Assembly (NCBI GenBank): GCA_965262845.1
Contig: CBDHFX010000002.1
Coordinates: 372,001-436,000 of the forward strand
Reading direction: 5' to 3'
Length of the DNA stretch: 64,000 bases
From: ECT2AJA-044 sp965262845
GTDB lineage: Bacteria; Bacteroidota; Bacteroidia; Flavobacteriales; ECT2AJA-044
Shown here: positions 9,407-17,852 of the stretch, piece by piece
How the letters are laid out: every line of letters begins with the position of its first letter
Numbering within the stretch: position 1 is the stretch's first letter
Made by a program: the position numbers and the translations under genes
The notes under the pieces: generated by a model
Told to the model about the DNA's origin: nothing
Seen by the model: the letters and a program-made list of their open reading frames with translations, nothing else
Databases searched by the model: none

Positions 9407-9924
9407 CGGGCGCCTTGTTTTTTTCGATCCCGTTGCTGGTTTTGTGCACGGGCTGTTCTCCGCGTAGCGGAAAAAAAGAAGCCGGAGAGCGGCAACGCCA
9501 GCAAACTGAAGATATGATCGAAGCCAACCGCCACATCCTGGAGGAAGAGGCCCGGCTGATCAACGAATACATCGCATCGCACAACCTCACTATGAAAATG
9601 AGCCGTACCGGGCTGCGCTATCACATCGAGCCGTTAGGCTCCGGAGCCGTTCCAAAAACCGGCGAGGTGGCGATCATTGAATACAAAAGCTCTTTTTTGG
9701 ACGACTCGCCCATGGGCGCGGCCGAACCCCGCCGTATGGAGATCCGCATTGATCAGGACCACACGATCCGCGGGCTGCTGGAGGGCGTGAAAATGCTGCG
9801 GATTGGAGATAGTGCCAGGTTTATCTTACCTTCGCACCTTGCATACGGCGTGCACGGGGTTCCGGGCGAAGTTCCGAGCCGTGCCACAGCCGTTTTTGAC
9901 GTATTATTAATCGCAATCAAATAA
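9403..9924 (+). CDS. gldI: FKBP-type peptidyl-prolyl isomerase lipoprotein, GldI-like, 173 aa
   Basis: Residues 1-18 form a lipoprotein signal with lipobox LCTGC, so the protein should be anchored in the envelope. A charged helical stretch follows (residues ~20-60), then an FKBP domain (about 80-173) with GLLEGVKMLRIGDSARFILP and LAYGVHGVPG, the usual FKBP loop that lines the prolyl-binding pocket. Envelope FKBP lipoproteins of this size in Bacteroidota are annotated GldI, a folding helper for the gliding/T9SS machinery. The many T9SS substrates in the window suit that role, but the assignment rests on domain, size and context. It lies 2 bases ahead of a second isomerase gene and is probably in the same operon. 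Confidence 0.7.
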   Translation: MTGALFFSIPLLVLCTGCSPRSGKKEAGERQRQQTEDMIEANRHILEEEARLINEYIASHNLTMKMSRTGLRYHIEPLGSGAVPKTGEVAIIEYKSSFLDDSPMGAAEPRRMEIRIDQDHTIRGLLEGVKMLRIGDSARFILPSHLAYGVHGVPGEVPSRATAVFDVLLIAIK

Positions 9925-9926
9925 CT

Positions 9927-11021
9927 ATGAAAAACTTTGTAGCATCAATCGTACTGGCTTTCGGATCCATGGCCATCATTGCCTGCCAGGCGCAAAACAA
10001 GGGTGGCACCATGGTAAATGGGGAACAGGTGAAACTGGCGGACGGTATGTACGCCAAAATCACCACCAATAAAGGGGATATTTTGTTAAAACTGGAATAT
10101 GAAAAGGTTCCGATGACCGTGGCGAATTTCGTTGGGCTGGCCGAAGGAACCATAGAGAGCAACAAGGCGGCAGGAGAGCCATTCTATAACGGGCTCAAAT
10201 TTCATCGCGTCATTGCCGACTTTATGATCCAGGGAGGCGACCCCCAGGGTACGGGATCGGGCGGTCCGGGCTATGAATTTCCCGATGAATTTGACCCGAC
10301 CCTGCGTCACGATACAGCCGGGATCCTCTCCATGGCCAATTCGGGCCCGGGAACCAACGGCAGCCAGTTTTTTATCACCCATAAGGAAACCCCGTGGCTC
10401 GACGATAAGCACAGCGTATTCGGACAAGTGATCGCCGGACAGGAAATCGTCAATGCCATTGCACAGGATGATGTTATGGAAACCGTGGAGATCATCCGCG
10501 TGGGTAAGGATGTTAAAAATTTCGATGCGGCAACGGTTTTCAATGAAAGGCAGGAACAGATAAGGGCAGAGGAAAAGGCAGCTGCTGAAAAGGCAATGGC
10601 TCAGTACCAAACCATGCTCAGCGAAAAATATCCGGACCGCCAGACCACCAGCAGCGGCTTAATGTATGTGATCCACGAGCAAGGTACCGGAGCAGTACCG
10701 GTTGACGGGCAACAGGTAAAAGTGAACTATGAAGGACGATTTGCGGACGAAACCTTATTCGACACCAGCTACGAAGAAATCGCCAAAAAGGAGGGAAAGC
10801 ACGATCCCAACCGCCAGTACCAACCCATTCCGTTTACAGTCGGAGCCGGACAGGTGATCGCCGGATGGGACGAGGGAATGAAACTCCTTCAGGAAGGCGG
10901 GAGTGCCACCTTTATCATTCCTCCGCACCTGGCCTGGGGAGAACGCGGATTTCCGGGATTCGTTCCGCCCAACGCAACGGTTATCTTCAAAGTGGAGTTG
11001 GTGAAGATCATTCAGGAGTGA
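9927..11021 (+). CDS. Two-domain peptidyl-prolyl isomerase: cyclophilin fused to FKBP, exported lipoprotein, 364 aa
   Basis: The N-terminus (MKNFVASIVLAFGSMAIIAC) is a lipoprotein-type signal with lipobox IIAC. Residues ~40-200 are a cyclophilin domain, with FHRVIADFMIQGGDP, SMANSGPGTNGSQFFIT and a conserved W in the TPWLDDKHSVFGQV loop. A charged helix of about 30 residues connects to an FKBP domain (about 235-364) with VNYEGRF, VIAGWDEGMKLLQEGG and LAWGERGFPG. Both halves keep the pocket residues expected for activity. Fusions of the two isomerase classes are known in Bacteroidota. It probably helps fold exported proteins alongside the preceding FKBP lipoprotein. Confidence 0.9.
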   Translation: MKNFVASIVLAFGSMAIIACQAQNKGGTMVNGEQVKLADGMYAKITTNKGDILLKLEYEKVPMTVANFVGLAEGTIESNKAAGEPFYNGLKFHRVIADFMIQGGDPQGTGSGGPGYEFPDEFDPTLRHDTAGILSMANSGPGTNGSQFFITHKETPWLDDKHSVFGQVIAGQEIVNAIAQDDVMETVEIIRVGKDVKNFDAATVFNERQEQIRAEEKAAAEKAMAQYQTMLSEKYPDRQTTSSGLMYVIHEQGTGAVPVDGQQVKVNYEGRFADETLFDTSYEEIAKKEGKHDPNRQYQPIPFTVGAGQVIAGWDEGMKLLQEGGSATFIIPPHLAWGERGFPGFVPPNATVIFKVELVKIIQE

Positions 11022-11042
11022 TTTTTCCCACACGATAGTAAA

Positions 11043-11069
11043 GGGCGCTCTTCGGGCGCCTTTTTTGTT
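11043..11069 (+). terminator. Rho-independent terminator after the isomerase operon
   Basis: The sequence GGGCGCTCTTCGGGCGCC followed by TTTTTT forms a short GC hairpin (GGCGC paired with GCGCC) with a U run. It lies about 20 bases after the stop of the cyclophilin-FKBP gene and just before the M14 peptidase gene. Confidence 0.75.
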
Positions 11070-11079
11070 TCTTTACCAT

Positions 11080-12246
11080 ATGGATCTCTGGTCGCTTCAC
11101 CATCAGTTCCTCAACGATCGCTTTGCCGATCGGTACATTGACCCGGCAGATTGGGCTCAGTTTTGCCGGAGTTTGCCCGCGCCTTTCCGCATTGCCAGCA
11201 AGGGCCTGTCAGCGAAAGGCCGCCCGATCCACCACCTGGAGTGGGGCAGGGGTCCGTTCAGGGTCCTCCTCTGGTCTCAGATGCACGGAAATGAGCCTAC
11301 GGCGACCCTGGCGCTCAGCGATCTTTTTCTCCTCCTCACGGAGGGATGGTCCCCCGCGCACCCTCTTCATGAATGGCTGCTGAAATGGAACAGGCGCCTT
11401 ACCCTCCATTTCGTTCCAATGCTCAATCCCGATGGAGCCGCCCTGTTCCAGCGCCGCAACGCGCACGGCATTGATCTCAATCGCGACGCAGTCAGGCGAC
11501 ACAGTCCTGAAAGCCGGTTTTTTTGGGATTTGATCGATCAGATCCAGCCTGGTTTCTGCTTTAACCTGCACGATCAGCGCTCCCTGTTCAGTGCCGGCCA
11601 CAGTGATCAGCCTGCCACCATCAGTTTTCTTGCCCCCAGGCCTGATCCGCAGCGCAGCATCAGTGATGCCCGCAGGCTCAGCATGCGCATGGGCGGCCAT
11701 CTGGCAGATGTTCTGCACCCTCACCTGGGGGCCCGCATTGGTCGCTACACCGATGAGTTTTATCCGACCGCGTTTGGCGATAACCTCCAGAGCAGGGGAA
11801 TCGCCAACCTGCTCATCGAAAGTGGTGAAAGCCCGCTTACTCCGTACCGTGAGGAAACCCGAAAGGCAAATTTCACCTGCCTCGCGGCAGGATTGGAAGC
11901 ACTGCAAAGCAATGGCCTCTCCGCAACCCTGGAGGCTAGCTACCTGGCTCTTCCCGAAAACAGGAGCCGCTTCTTTGACCTGATACTGGAAAAAGTAACC
12001 TGGCAGGGCGGACCTGCCGATATTGGCCTGCGGGCCAAAGAAAAGCTGATCAATGGAGCGGTAAAAAAAGTTTATGAAGTGGCCGACATGGGCGATCTTC
12101 AGTTTGCACCGCGATTTAAGACCGTATCTCTGGAAGGCTGCGACTGGAAAGGTTCATTGACACTGGAACAGGAGCCGGACGCGCAGTTCACATGGCCCGA
12201 TGGATCGGTACGGCAGATCAATCGTTTCGGCGGGGACCTCATTTAA
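11080..12246 (+). CDS. M14 family zinc carboxypeptidase, 388 aa
   Basis: The family removes C-terminal residues from peptides, or acts on peptidoglycan stem peptides, using one zinc ion. The zinc ligands are visible as MHGNEP (His69, Glu72) and a later histidine in CFNLHDQRS. The substrate-binding motif MLNPDGA with LNRDA lies between them, and the catalytic glutamate is probably in NLLIESGE. I start at ATG 11080. The frame can also open at TTG 11065, inside the terminator T run. No signal peptide is seen, so the enzyme looks cytoplasmic, as in other short Bacteroidota members. It stands alone and converges with msrB. Confidence 0.85.
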   Translation: MDLWSLHHQFLNDRFADRYIDPADWAQFCRSLPAPFRIASKGLSAKGRPIHHLEWGRGPFRVLLWSQMHGNEPTATLALSDLFLLLTEGWSPAHPLHEWLLKWNRRLTLHFVPMLNPDGAALFQRRNAHGIDLNRDAVRRHSPESRFFWDLIDQIQPGFCFNLHDQRSLFSAGHSDQPATISFLAPRPDPQRSISDARRLSMRMGGHLADVLHPHLGARIGRYTDEFYPTAFGDNLQSRGIANLLIESGESPLTPYREETRKANFTCLAAGLEALQSNGLSATLEASYLALPENRSRFFDLILEKVTWQGGPADIGLRAKEKLINGAVKKVYEVADMGDLQFAPRFKTVSLEGCDWKGSLTLEQEPDAQFTWPDGSVRQINRFGGDLI

Positions 12247-12270
12247 AAAGCCTGCCCCGGACCCGAAGGG

Positions 12271-12771
12271 TCACTTGTTTCCTGAAGGCAAAAAATCCAG
12301 GGAAATGGAGTTGATACAGTAGCGCATCCCGGTCGGATGGGGCCCGTCGCTGAAAACGTGTCCCAGATGTCCTCCGCAGCGGGCACAAAGGACTTCCGTG
12401 CGGATCATCCCCATACCTAGGTCCGTTTCTTCGGCCACGTTGGCATCGCTGATCGGTTCATAATAACTCGGCCAGCCGGTTCCGGATCGGAATTTGGCCT
12501 TGCTGGAGAACAGCGGAAGCTCGCATCCGGCACAAACGTAGGTTCCCGCTTCCTTATGGTCCCAAAAATCACCGCTAAAGGCTCTTTCGGTACCTTTTTG
12601 GCGAAGCACATGGTACTCGGCATCGGTGAGTTCCTCTTTCCATTGCTGATCGGACTTCACCATTTTGGTGGAATCGGGCTGCTCACGCATGCCGGTATCT
12701 GCAGGTTCAGGCTGCGGCTGAGCGCCACAGGCGGCAAACAGTATGGTGAGCAATAATAAGCGCATGGTCAT
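12271..12771 (-). CDS. msrB: Peptide-methionine (R)-S-oxide reductase, exported lipoprotein form, 166 aa
   Basis: MsrB reduces R-methionine sulfoxide in oxidised proteins. Two CxxC zinc pairs (CAGC and CARC), the GTGWPSYY substrate motif and the catalytic cysteine in RYCINSIS are present. The N-terminus MTMRLLLLTILFAACGAQ is a lipoprotein signal with cysteine 15, followed by a linker rich in P, D and Q. It should therefore repair envelope proteins rather than cytosolic ones. The domain itself (about 125 residues) is complete. It converges with the M14 peptidase gene with 24 bases between them. Confidence 0.93.
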   Translation of the reverse strand: MTMRLLLLTILFAACGAQPQPEPADTGMREQPDSTKMVKSDQQWKEELTDAEYHVLRQKGTERAFSGDFWDHKEAGTYVCAGCELPLFSSKAKFRSGTGWPSYYEPISDANVAEETDLGMGMIRTEVLCARCGGHLGHVFSDGPHPTGMRYCINSISLDFLPSGNK

Positions 12772-12985
12772 TTCCTTTGGTTTGTCTTATCAAACATGAG
12801 GAGGTCCCGGCTTTGGCACAGCACAGTGGGCTGAGCCAGGGGGCAGCATTTGGTTTCCATTCCCTGCGTTACGCCTCTCCGGGGGTTGATGCTGTTCTCA
12901 CCCATGTCCGTATTACAACGTTATTTTATCAGGTAAATTCCCATCTGTCCAAAATAAAAATTAGTCATCCAGTCGGGTGGCTTTT

Positions 12986-13195
12986 TTAATAAATATCCTT
13001 TGTTTTAAGGCTTTCTTCAATTTCTTCAAAAGCCTGCTCAGCATCTATAAACTCCTGTTTGTCTTTTTTTGCCTTATCATAGAGCTTTATGTCTTCTAAT
13101 TCTTCCAGATCGTCCACCATCTTATTATAATCCTTAATAGGAAGTATAACAGCTAATTTTTTTCCGTGATCATCAATTACAAATTGTGTTCTCAT
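12986..13195 (-). CDS. Small antitoxin-like protein without a visible toxin partner, 69 aa
   Basis: The protein starts MRTQFVIDDHGKKLAVILP, followed by IKDYNKMVDDLEELEDI, and has an acidic helical C-terminus. This resembles Phd/YefM-type antitoxins, in which an N-terminal strand-helix DNA-binding part precedes a toxin-neutralising tail. I place the start at ATG 13195. An alternative ATG at 13231 exists, and the longer frame to 13348 reads into an IS3 remnant. No RelE/ParE-like ORF follows in the ~215 bases before msrB, where I see no gene. It may be an orphan antitoxin or a TA pair that lost its toxin when the neighbouring IS was active. Confidence 0.5.
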   Translation of the reverse strand: MRTQFVIDDHGKKLAVILPIKDYNKMVDDLEELEDIKLYDKAKKDKQEFIDAEQAFEEIEESLKTKDIY

Positions 13196-13241
13196 AATTT
13201 TATTTAGCAAGGGTTTGTTGTGTTCTGACATGCTGCAAACC

Positions 13242-13362
13242 TGAGGGCTTCCCTTAATTGGAACGTTCAAAACTAAGGATTTCCATTTAAATGTTGGTAT
13301 TGCACAGCAGTGGCGAAGGAGCGGAGCTCCGAAGGCGCTGCTGCGCAAAAGGCATGGGCGGT
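13242..13362 (-). mobile_element. Right-end remnant (121 bp) of the same IS3-family element found at 47176-48415
   Basis: The reverse complement of this stretch matches the last ~121 bases of the intact IS with few differences. It begins at the terminal repeat TGAGGGCTTCCC (TGAAGGCTTCCC in the intact copy) and encodes the OrfB tail PFAQQRLRSSAPSPLL. Homology stops after 13362. It borders the RHS cassette array on its left side. Right after it, a scrap of RHS-cassette sequence (ATGTTGATGCCGGGCCGCCA, ending near 13440) suggests that a cassette was deleted there. Confidence 0.85.
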
Positions 13363-13440
13363 CTCACACCTGTCCAAAATACCAACCCAGCTCCAAGATA
13401 CAGATCTGTTCCAAATAGCATGTTGATGCCGGGCCGCCAT

Positions 13441-13825
13441 GAATGCAAAACTACAGAGCTAGCTACAGAGCTAGCTCTGTAATTAATGATATATAAAAAC
13501 TTGTATTTCAACAACTTATTAAAATGAATTTTTTAAGGCACTAAGGGAAACGGATACTCCAAATAGAATGCCGACGACTTACCAAAAGCAACCGACTACG
13601 GTGCCTAAGCTGCCAGGAGGGCAGCAAAGAGAGACAAAAAAAATCGCCAGGCATTCCTTTCTTTCGTAAAAACGGTCAAATTAGGCCTGCTGCAAAGGTG
13701 CAGCAGGCTAAAAACCGCCAAATTAGACCTGCTGGAAGGGTACGGAAGGCAACAAACGCCCCTGCTTGCGTAAAACAAACTTGTTTGCCTATCTTTGAGG
13801 CATCCATTCTTAAAAAAGGGAAACG
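13441..13825 (+). repeat. Cassette leader repeat R1 (palindrome 13452-13481, hairpin 13685-13708, promoter 13766-13797)
   Basis: This is the first of eight copies of a leader repeat. It begins with a 30-bp composite palindrome built from TACAGAGCTAGC and its complement, then TAATTAATG and an AT-rich stretch. A G/C-richer block follows with a perfect hairpin (GCCTGCTGCA-AAGG-TGCAGCAGGC) inside two ~42-bp direct repeats starting with CAAATTAG. Near the end lie a -7 box TATCTTTG (13790-13797) with TTG 21 bases upstream and a purine-rich AAAAAAGGGAAACG ahead of ATG 13826. The leader therefore carries its own promoter and ribosome binding site. Confidence 0.85.
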
Positions 13826-14460
13826 ATGGGTTGTCTTCGAATAACGCATGATCAAAGACCTGAGCTTCGGGTGGTGCATGTTAAAAAGGCTGTGACCTCC
13901 AACGATTGGATAAAAAGGGTGCGTAGTTCGTATTTCTTCGGCATGTTGATGCCGGATCGCCACGACGAGATCAACGGCAACCCTTACACCTTTGGATTTA
14001 TCGGAGCCGAGAACAACAACGAGATTTCAGGCAGCGGAAACGCCCAAGACCACTTGTTTAGAAGCTATGACCTAAGATTAGGACACTACAAGGGTTTAGG
14101 CCCATTGGCAAGGGATTACCCCTGGAACTCGCCTTATGCCTATGCAGAAAACAGGGTAATAGATGGATTTGATTTGGAAGGTTTAGAATACATTTCAGCT
14201 CACAACTTCCAAAGGTTAAGAAATGCAAACCCCACAACCGACCATTTTATTGCCATTGTTGGAAGGGGTAGCGATACTAATGGCGACTTCTTTAGATACT
14301 ATGAAAATGTGCGAGACCAAACAGCAGGACCTGAATTGAAACTTTATTGCAGGGAGATAATACTCTACAAACTCTTGATGATGGCAGCGGTGGTTCCACA
14401 TACACCTTCAACGGCAATATTTTTACAGTTACACAAGTAAGACCCTCTGCCGATGATTAG
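13826..14460 (+). pseudogene. RHS cassette 1: RHS core plus unknown C-terminal toxin-like region, frameshifted
   Basis: The conserved start (MGCLRITHDQRPELR) runs into the RHS-associated core with GMLMPDRHDEINGN, PLARDYPWNSPYAYAENR and VIDGFDLEG, then a unique region of ~90 residues of unknown activity. The reading frame as it stands ends at 14440 with a tail unlike the rest. In the -1 frame the sequence from about 14330 reads IETLLQGDNTLQTLDDGSG and ends at TAG 14460. That stop overlaps the next ATG (14453) by 8 bases, the spacing expected of a toxin-immunity pair. One base therefore seems to be missing near 14330. There is no signal peptide and no upstream RHS repeat shell. Confidence 0.75.
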
Positions 14461-15091
14461 ATTTTTCAAAACTTGTTTTCGAAATAGCCTAATTATGATA
14501 CTCCTTTTCATTGTCGGCTGTGAGAATATAGGGCAGACAGATGAGCCTAAAAATGCAAATATCAGTTCAGCAGATGATGAGCTTGTACAACGAGAAAATG
14601 AAAAGGTAATATCGAGTGATACGCTTGGCATTCCAAAACAATGGATTATTCTACATAAAGTAAATAATGAATTAGTTATTTATCAGCGAAATGGGAAGAT
14701 TGCTAATACGGTCAATATTGATGATGATAAACTAATTAAAAAGGGTAGGCAAGAACCTGTTATTTGGAAAATAGAAAGCATTGATATTTCGAACGATAAT
14801 ACAGTCTATCAGTTCAATTTTGAGCAAAGTAAATCAGGTGTTTATGCAAGAGATAAGTTTACAGTTTTAAATACAGATACTTTAACTACGGTTTTAGAAT
14901 GGGAAGTTTTAAGGCGAGATAATGAGGGAAATGAAATTGCACTTGGAAAAGGGCAAGAACTGATCATACCAATTAAATCGAAGTCTTACTACACACAGGT
15001 GGAAGAAACCAATTTAGAAAGTCCTGAGTCTGATTTTGAGTTTTCAGAAATAGATTTTGAAGCAATAAAGGAACGGTACGGACTGAAATAG
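14453..15091 (+). CDS. Cassette 1 partner: putative immunity lipoprotein, 212 aa
   Basis: A basic N-terminus and hydrophobic run end in the lipobox LFIVGC at about residue 23, so the protein should be a lipoprotein. The rest is acidic and strand-rich with no family I recognise. The start overlaps the reconstructed end of the cassette 1 toxin by 8 bases, and the base composition is AT-rich like its neighbours. The immunity role is inferred only from position and from the same arrangement in the other cassettes. The frame is intact although the toxin is broken. Confidence 0.6.
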   Translation: MIRFFKTCFRNSLIMILLFIVGCENIGQTDEPKNANISSADDELVQRENEKVISSDTLGIPKQWIILHKVNNELVIYQRNGKIANTVNIDDDKLIKKGRQEPVIWKIESIDISNDNTVYQFNFEQSKSGVYARDKFTVLNTDTLTTVLEWEVLRRDNEGNEIALGKGQELIIPIKSKSYYTQVEETNLESPESDFEFSEIDFEAIKERYGLK

Positions 15092-15380
15092 CTATTAGAC
15101 CTTCCTTAAAAACAGCTTCCTGTCCCTTCGAGCCAAAGAAGTTATTAACACAGCAGCAAAATCGCTGCTATCTCTTTCCCTGCTTGCTTTTCCGCCCGTT
15201 TTCTCTCTCTTTGCCCCATTCTGTTTGCATTCAGGCGGGTTTTAAGGGTGGTTTGTGGTGGTTTTCAGGGTTGTGTTTCGGTTGATTTGGGGGCTGTTTT
15301 GGCTTTTTCTCGTTTTTGGTAGCTGTGGTCTAAGGTGCTGTTTTATTCGTTCATTTTTTCTTTTGTTGTGAAGTTAAAAC

Positions 15381-15710
15381 TACAGAGTTAGCTCTGTAGC
15401 TAGCTCTGTAATTAATGTTATATAAAAATTTGTTTTTCAATAACTTATAAAAGACTATTTTTAAATCCCTAAGGGACATTGATCTTCCAAATAGAATGCT
15501 AATGACTGGCCAAAAGCAACCGACAAAAGCCCCACGAGTCGCCCACAGGGCAGCAAAGCAGGGACAAAAAAATCGCCAGGCATCCCTTTCTTTCGTAAAA
15601 ACGGTCAAATTAGGCCTGCTGCAAAGGTACGGAAGGCAAGAAACGCCCCTGCTTCCCCTAAAACAAACTTTTCTATCTTTGAGGCACGCACTCTTAAAAG
15701 ATGGAGAACG
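15381..15710 (+). repeat. Cassette leader repeat R2 (palindrome 15381-15410)
   Basis: The composite palindrome here is TACAGAGTTAGC joined to GCTCTGTAGCTAGC and CTCTGTA (30 bp, one mismatch). The leader holds only one of the two ~42-bp direct repeats found in R1, R3, R5 and R7, so the perfect hairpin is missing. The -7 box TATCTTTG and purine-rich RBS region precede ATG 15711. The ~290 bases before the palindrome (15092-15380) hold no gene. They contain a G/T-rich stretch also present before R3, apparently a conserved cassette end. Confidence 0.8.
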
Positions 15711-16763
15711 ATGGATTGCCTTCGAATAACGCATGACCAAAAACCTGAGCTCCGGTTGGTGCATGCTAAAAAAGCTGTGACCTCCAGCGATTGGGTAAAA
15801 AGGGTGCGTAGTTCGTACCTCTTCGGCATGTTGATGCCGGGCCGCCACGACGAGCTCTCTGGAAGAACCTACGCCTATGGTTTTCAGGGTCAGGAACGGG
15901 ATGATGAAGTAAAAGGGGCCGGGAATGCGATCAACTTCAAGTTCCGGATGCACGATCCACGATTGGGACGTTGGCTGAGCGTTGATCCATTACAAGCGAA
16001 GTTTCCAGATGTTAGCCCATATAATTTTGCTGTAAATAATCCGATATTGTTAGTTGATCCCAATGGTAAGGAACCAAGGTGGGGTCAGTTAGGAACAATC
16101 AGTCAAATTAAGGGAGAAATGCAGATAACCCTTACTGCAGCTAAAGTTCAACAAGGAAGTCTTAGCCAGCAGTTTGAGGCGTTATCAACCCACTTTTCTG
16201 CAAACAGAAAACACGAACGAGTTAATGGGTAATTGAGGGATGCTTCAGGTTCAAATAATGTTAAAAGATATATTTACACTGAGAAAGTCGGGTGGATAGA
16301 TATGCAGCATTTTTCTAAATCAGCCAATATGGCAAGGGAAAAAGGAATAATGGCTGCTTCCGCATACGCATATGCCTCTGAAGAAGTGCAAAACACCAAG
16401 ATTTCAATTTTTGGTTACGAGATTTATAATAAAAAAGCTAGTGGATACTCATATGAAGATATCCCTTCAGATTTTGCGGGTATAGATTTTTGGTTGAAGA
16501 ATGGTGAAGCAATCGAGAAGGGAGATATAAGTTTGACAGATGCAATGGGTCAATATTTAGAATCTCTTGGAGCGACAGCCCCAGAAAACGCCCCTAACAT
16601 AGACTACATTCCGCATACAGTAAATGAAAATAATATGTTGAAAAACATGGGGGATGGTTTAACAGGTGATAAATTAAAACAAGCTCATAAGGCTGTCTAC
16701 GATAAGAGAAGTGATGCTGATAAGGCTAAAATCAAAGATGCTCACGAAACAATCAAAGATTAG
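15711..16763 (+). pseudogene. RHS cassette 2: RHS core plus C-terminal toxin domain, split by an in-frame stop
   Basis: The conserved leader peptide (here MDCLRITHDQ) and RHS core (YGFQGQERDDEVKGAGN, MHDPRLGRWLSVDPL, SPYNFAVNNP, DPNG) are followed by a variable region. A TAA at 16230-16232 interrupts it, and the same frame continues without another stop to 16763. The part after the stop contains GWIDMQHFSKSANM, SGYSYEDIPSDFAG and ATAPENAPN. I remember this motif order from RHS C-termini of other Bacteroidota but cannot name its activity. As sequenced, the product would be cut after residue 173 and would lack the domain. Readthrough or a sequencing error would restore a 350-residue protein. 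Confidence 0.75.
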
Positions 16764-16771
16764 AACTTATT

Positions 16772-17212
16772 ATGAGATGGATTAGCAACATTGTTTTAGG
16801 GTTCTTATTAGTATACACAACTGCGTGCTCTAACTCAGAAAACTTGAGTGATGGTATGAAGTTGTTCGAAAAATTAAATGAGCTTGTGTTGAGTAAAATG
16901 AGCTCGCTAGAGTCGAAGAATCCAATTGACTCTTTCGTAATGAAGGTGCCTGAAAGTAAAAATATAGTCAATGAGTTAAAGGATAAATATGGGCTGTCTG
17001 AAATTCAAGTTCATAAATTAAATAGAAACCAAACAGGGACAGCATATAAACTGGGAAGCGAAAATGACAAGCCTTATCAGTTTTTATTGTTCAGTAGCAA
17101 TGTTGAAAGTAAGAGTGAATTTGAAAGCTATGAACAGTTTGTAGAATGTGCGCAGAAAGAGAATGTAAAGGATCGGTGGTCTACGGTAACTATTTCTGAT
17201 TGTACTGACTGA
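16772..17212 (+). CDS. Cassette 2 partner: putative immunity lipoprotein, 146 aa
   Basis: The N-terminus MRWISNIVLGFLLVYTTAC is a lipoprotein signal with the cysteine at residue 19. The mature part is lysine- and glutamate-rich with two later cysteines and no recognised domain. It starts 8 bases after the toxin frame ends. The intact frame beside a broken toxin suggests selection for keeping it. The immunity function is positional inference. Confidence 0.6.
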   Translation: MRWISNIVLGFLLVYTTACSNSENLSDGMKLFEKLNELVLSKMSSLESKNPIDSFVMKVPESKNIVNELKDKYGLSEIQVHKLNRNQTGTAYKLGSENDKPYQFLLFSSNVESKSEFESYEQFVECAQKENVKDRWSTVTISDCTD

Positions 17213-17242
17213 TTTATCCTCGCGAGCAAAACTCATAATCAA

Positions 17243-17273
17243 AGCCCAGGCATAACAGCTTGGGCTCCTTTTT
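17243..17273 (+). terminator. Rho-independent terminator after cassette 2
   Basis: AGCCCAGGC and GCTTGGGCT pair across a short loop (AGCCCA with TGGGCT exact) and are followed by CCTTTTT. It lies 30 bases after the stop of the lipoprotein gene and closes the cassette 2 transcription unit before leader R3. Confidence 0.7.
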
Positions 17274-17475
17274 ACTTCAACCTGTCCCTTAAAGCCAAAA
17301 TTATTACAGTAGTAAAATAGCTACTATCTCTTTACTGCTCTGCCTTTTGATTTGCTTCTCCTTTTTGGTAGCTGTGGTTTAAGGGCGGTTTGTTGTGATA
17401 TTTTAGGGTTGTGTTTCGGCTGGTTAAACAGCTGTTTTTATTCGCTCATTTTTTCTTTTGTCGTGAAGATAAAAC

Positions 17476-17852
17476 TACAGAGCTAGCTCTGTAGCTAGCT
17501 CTGTAATTAATGTTATATAAAACCATGTATTTCAACAGATTATAAAAATGCAGTTTTTAAAATACTAAGGAACACCCATCTTTCAAATAGAATGCTAACG
17601 ACTTACCAAAAGCAACCGACTACGGTGCCTAAGCCACCCACAGGGCAGCAAAGAGAGACAAAAAAAATCGCCAGGCATCCCTTTCTTTCGTAAAAACGGT
17701 CAAATTAGGCCTGCTGCAAAGGTGCAGCAGGCTAAAAACCGCCAAATTAGGCTTGCTGGGAAGGGTGCGGCAGGCAAAAAACGGCCCTGCTTGCCCAAAA
17801 CAAAGTTTGTTTACCTATCTTTGGGGTATCCACTCTTAAAAAAAGGGAAACG
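17476..17852 (+). repeat. Cassette leader repeat R3 (palindrome 17476-17505, hairpin 17709-17732)
   Basis: The palindrome is TACAGAGCTAGCTCTGTA followed by a further GCTAGCTCTGTA (30 bp). Both ~42-bp direct repeats and the perfect 10-bp hairpin with AAGG loop are present, and TATCTTTG lies about 30 bases before ATG 17853. It is very similar to R1, R5 and R7. Confidence 0.85.

Noticed and set aside
13196..13348. Longer version of the antitoxin-like gene starting at 13348
   Set aside because: The extra N-terminal residues are translated from the IS3 remnant at 13242-13362.
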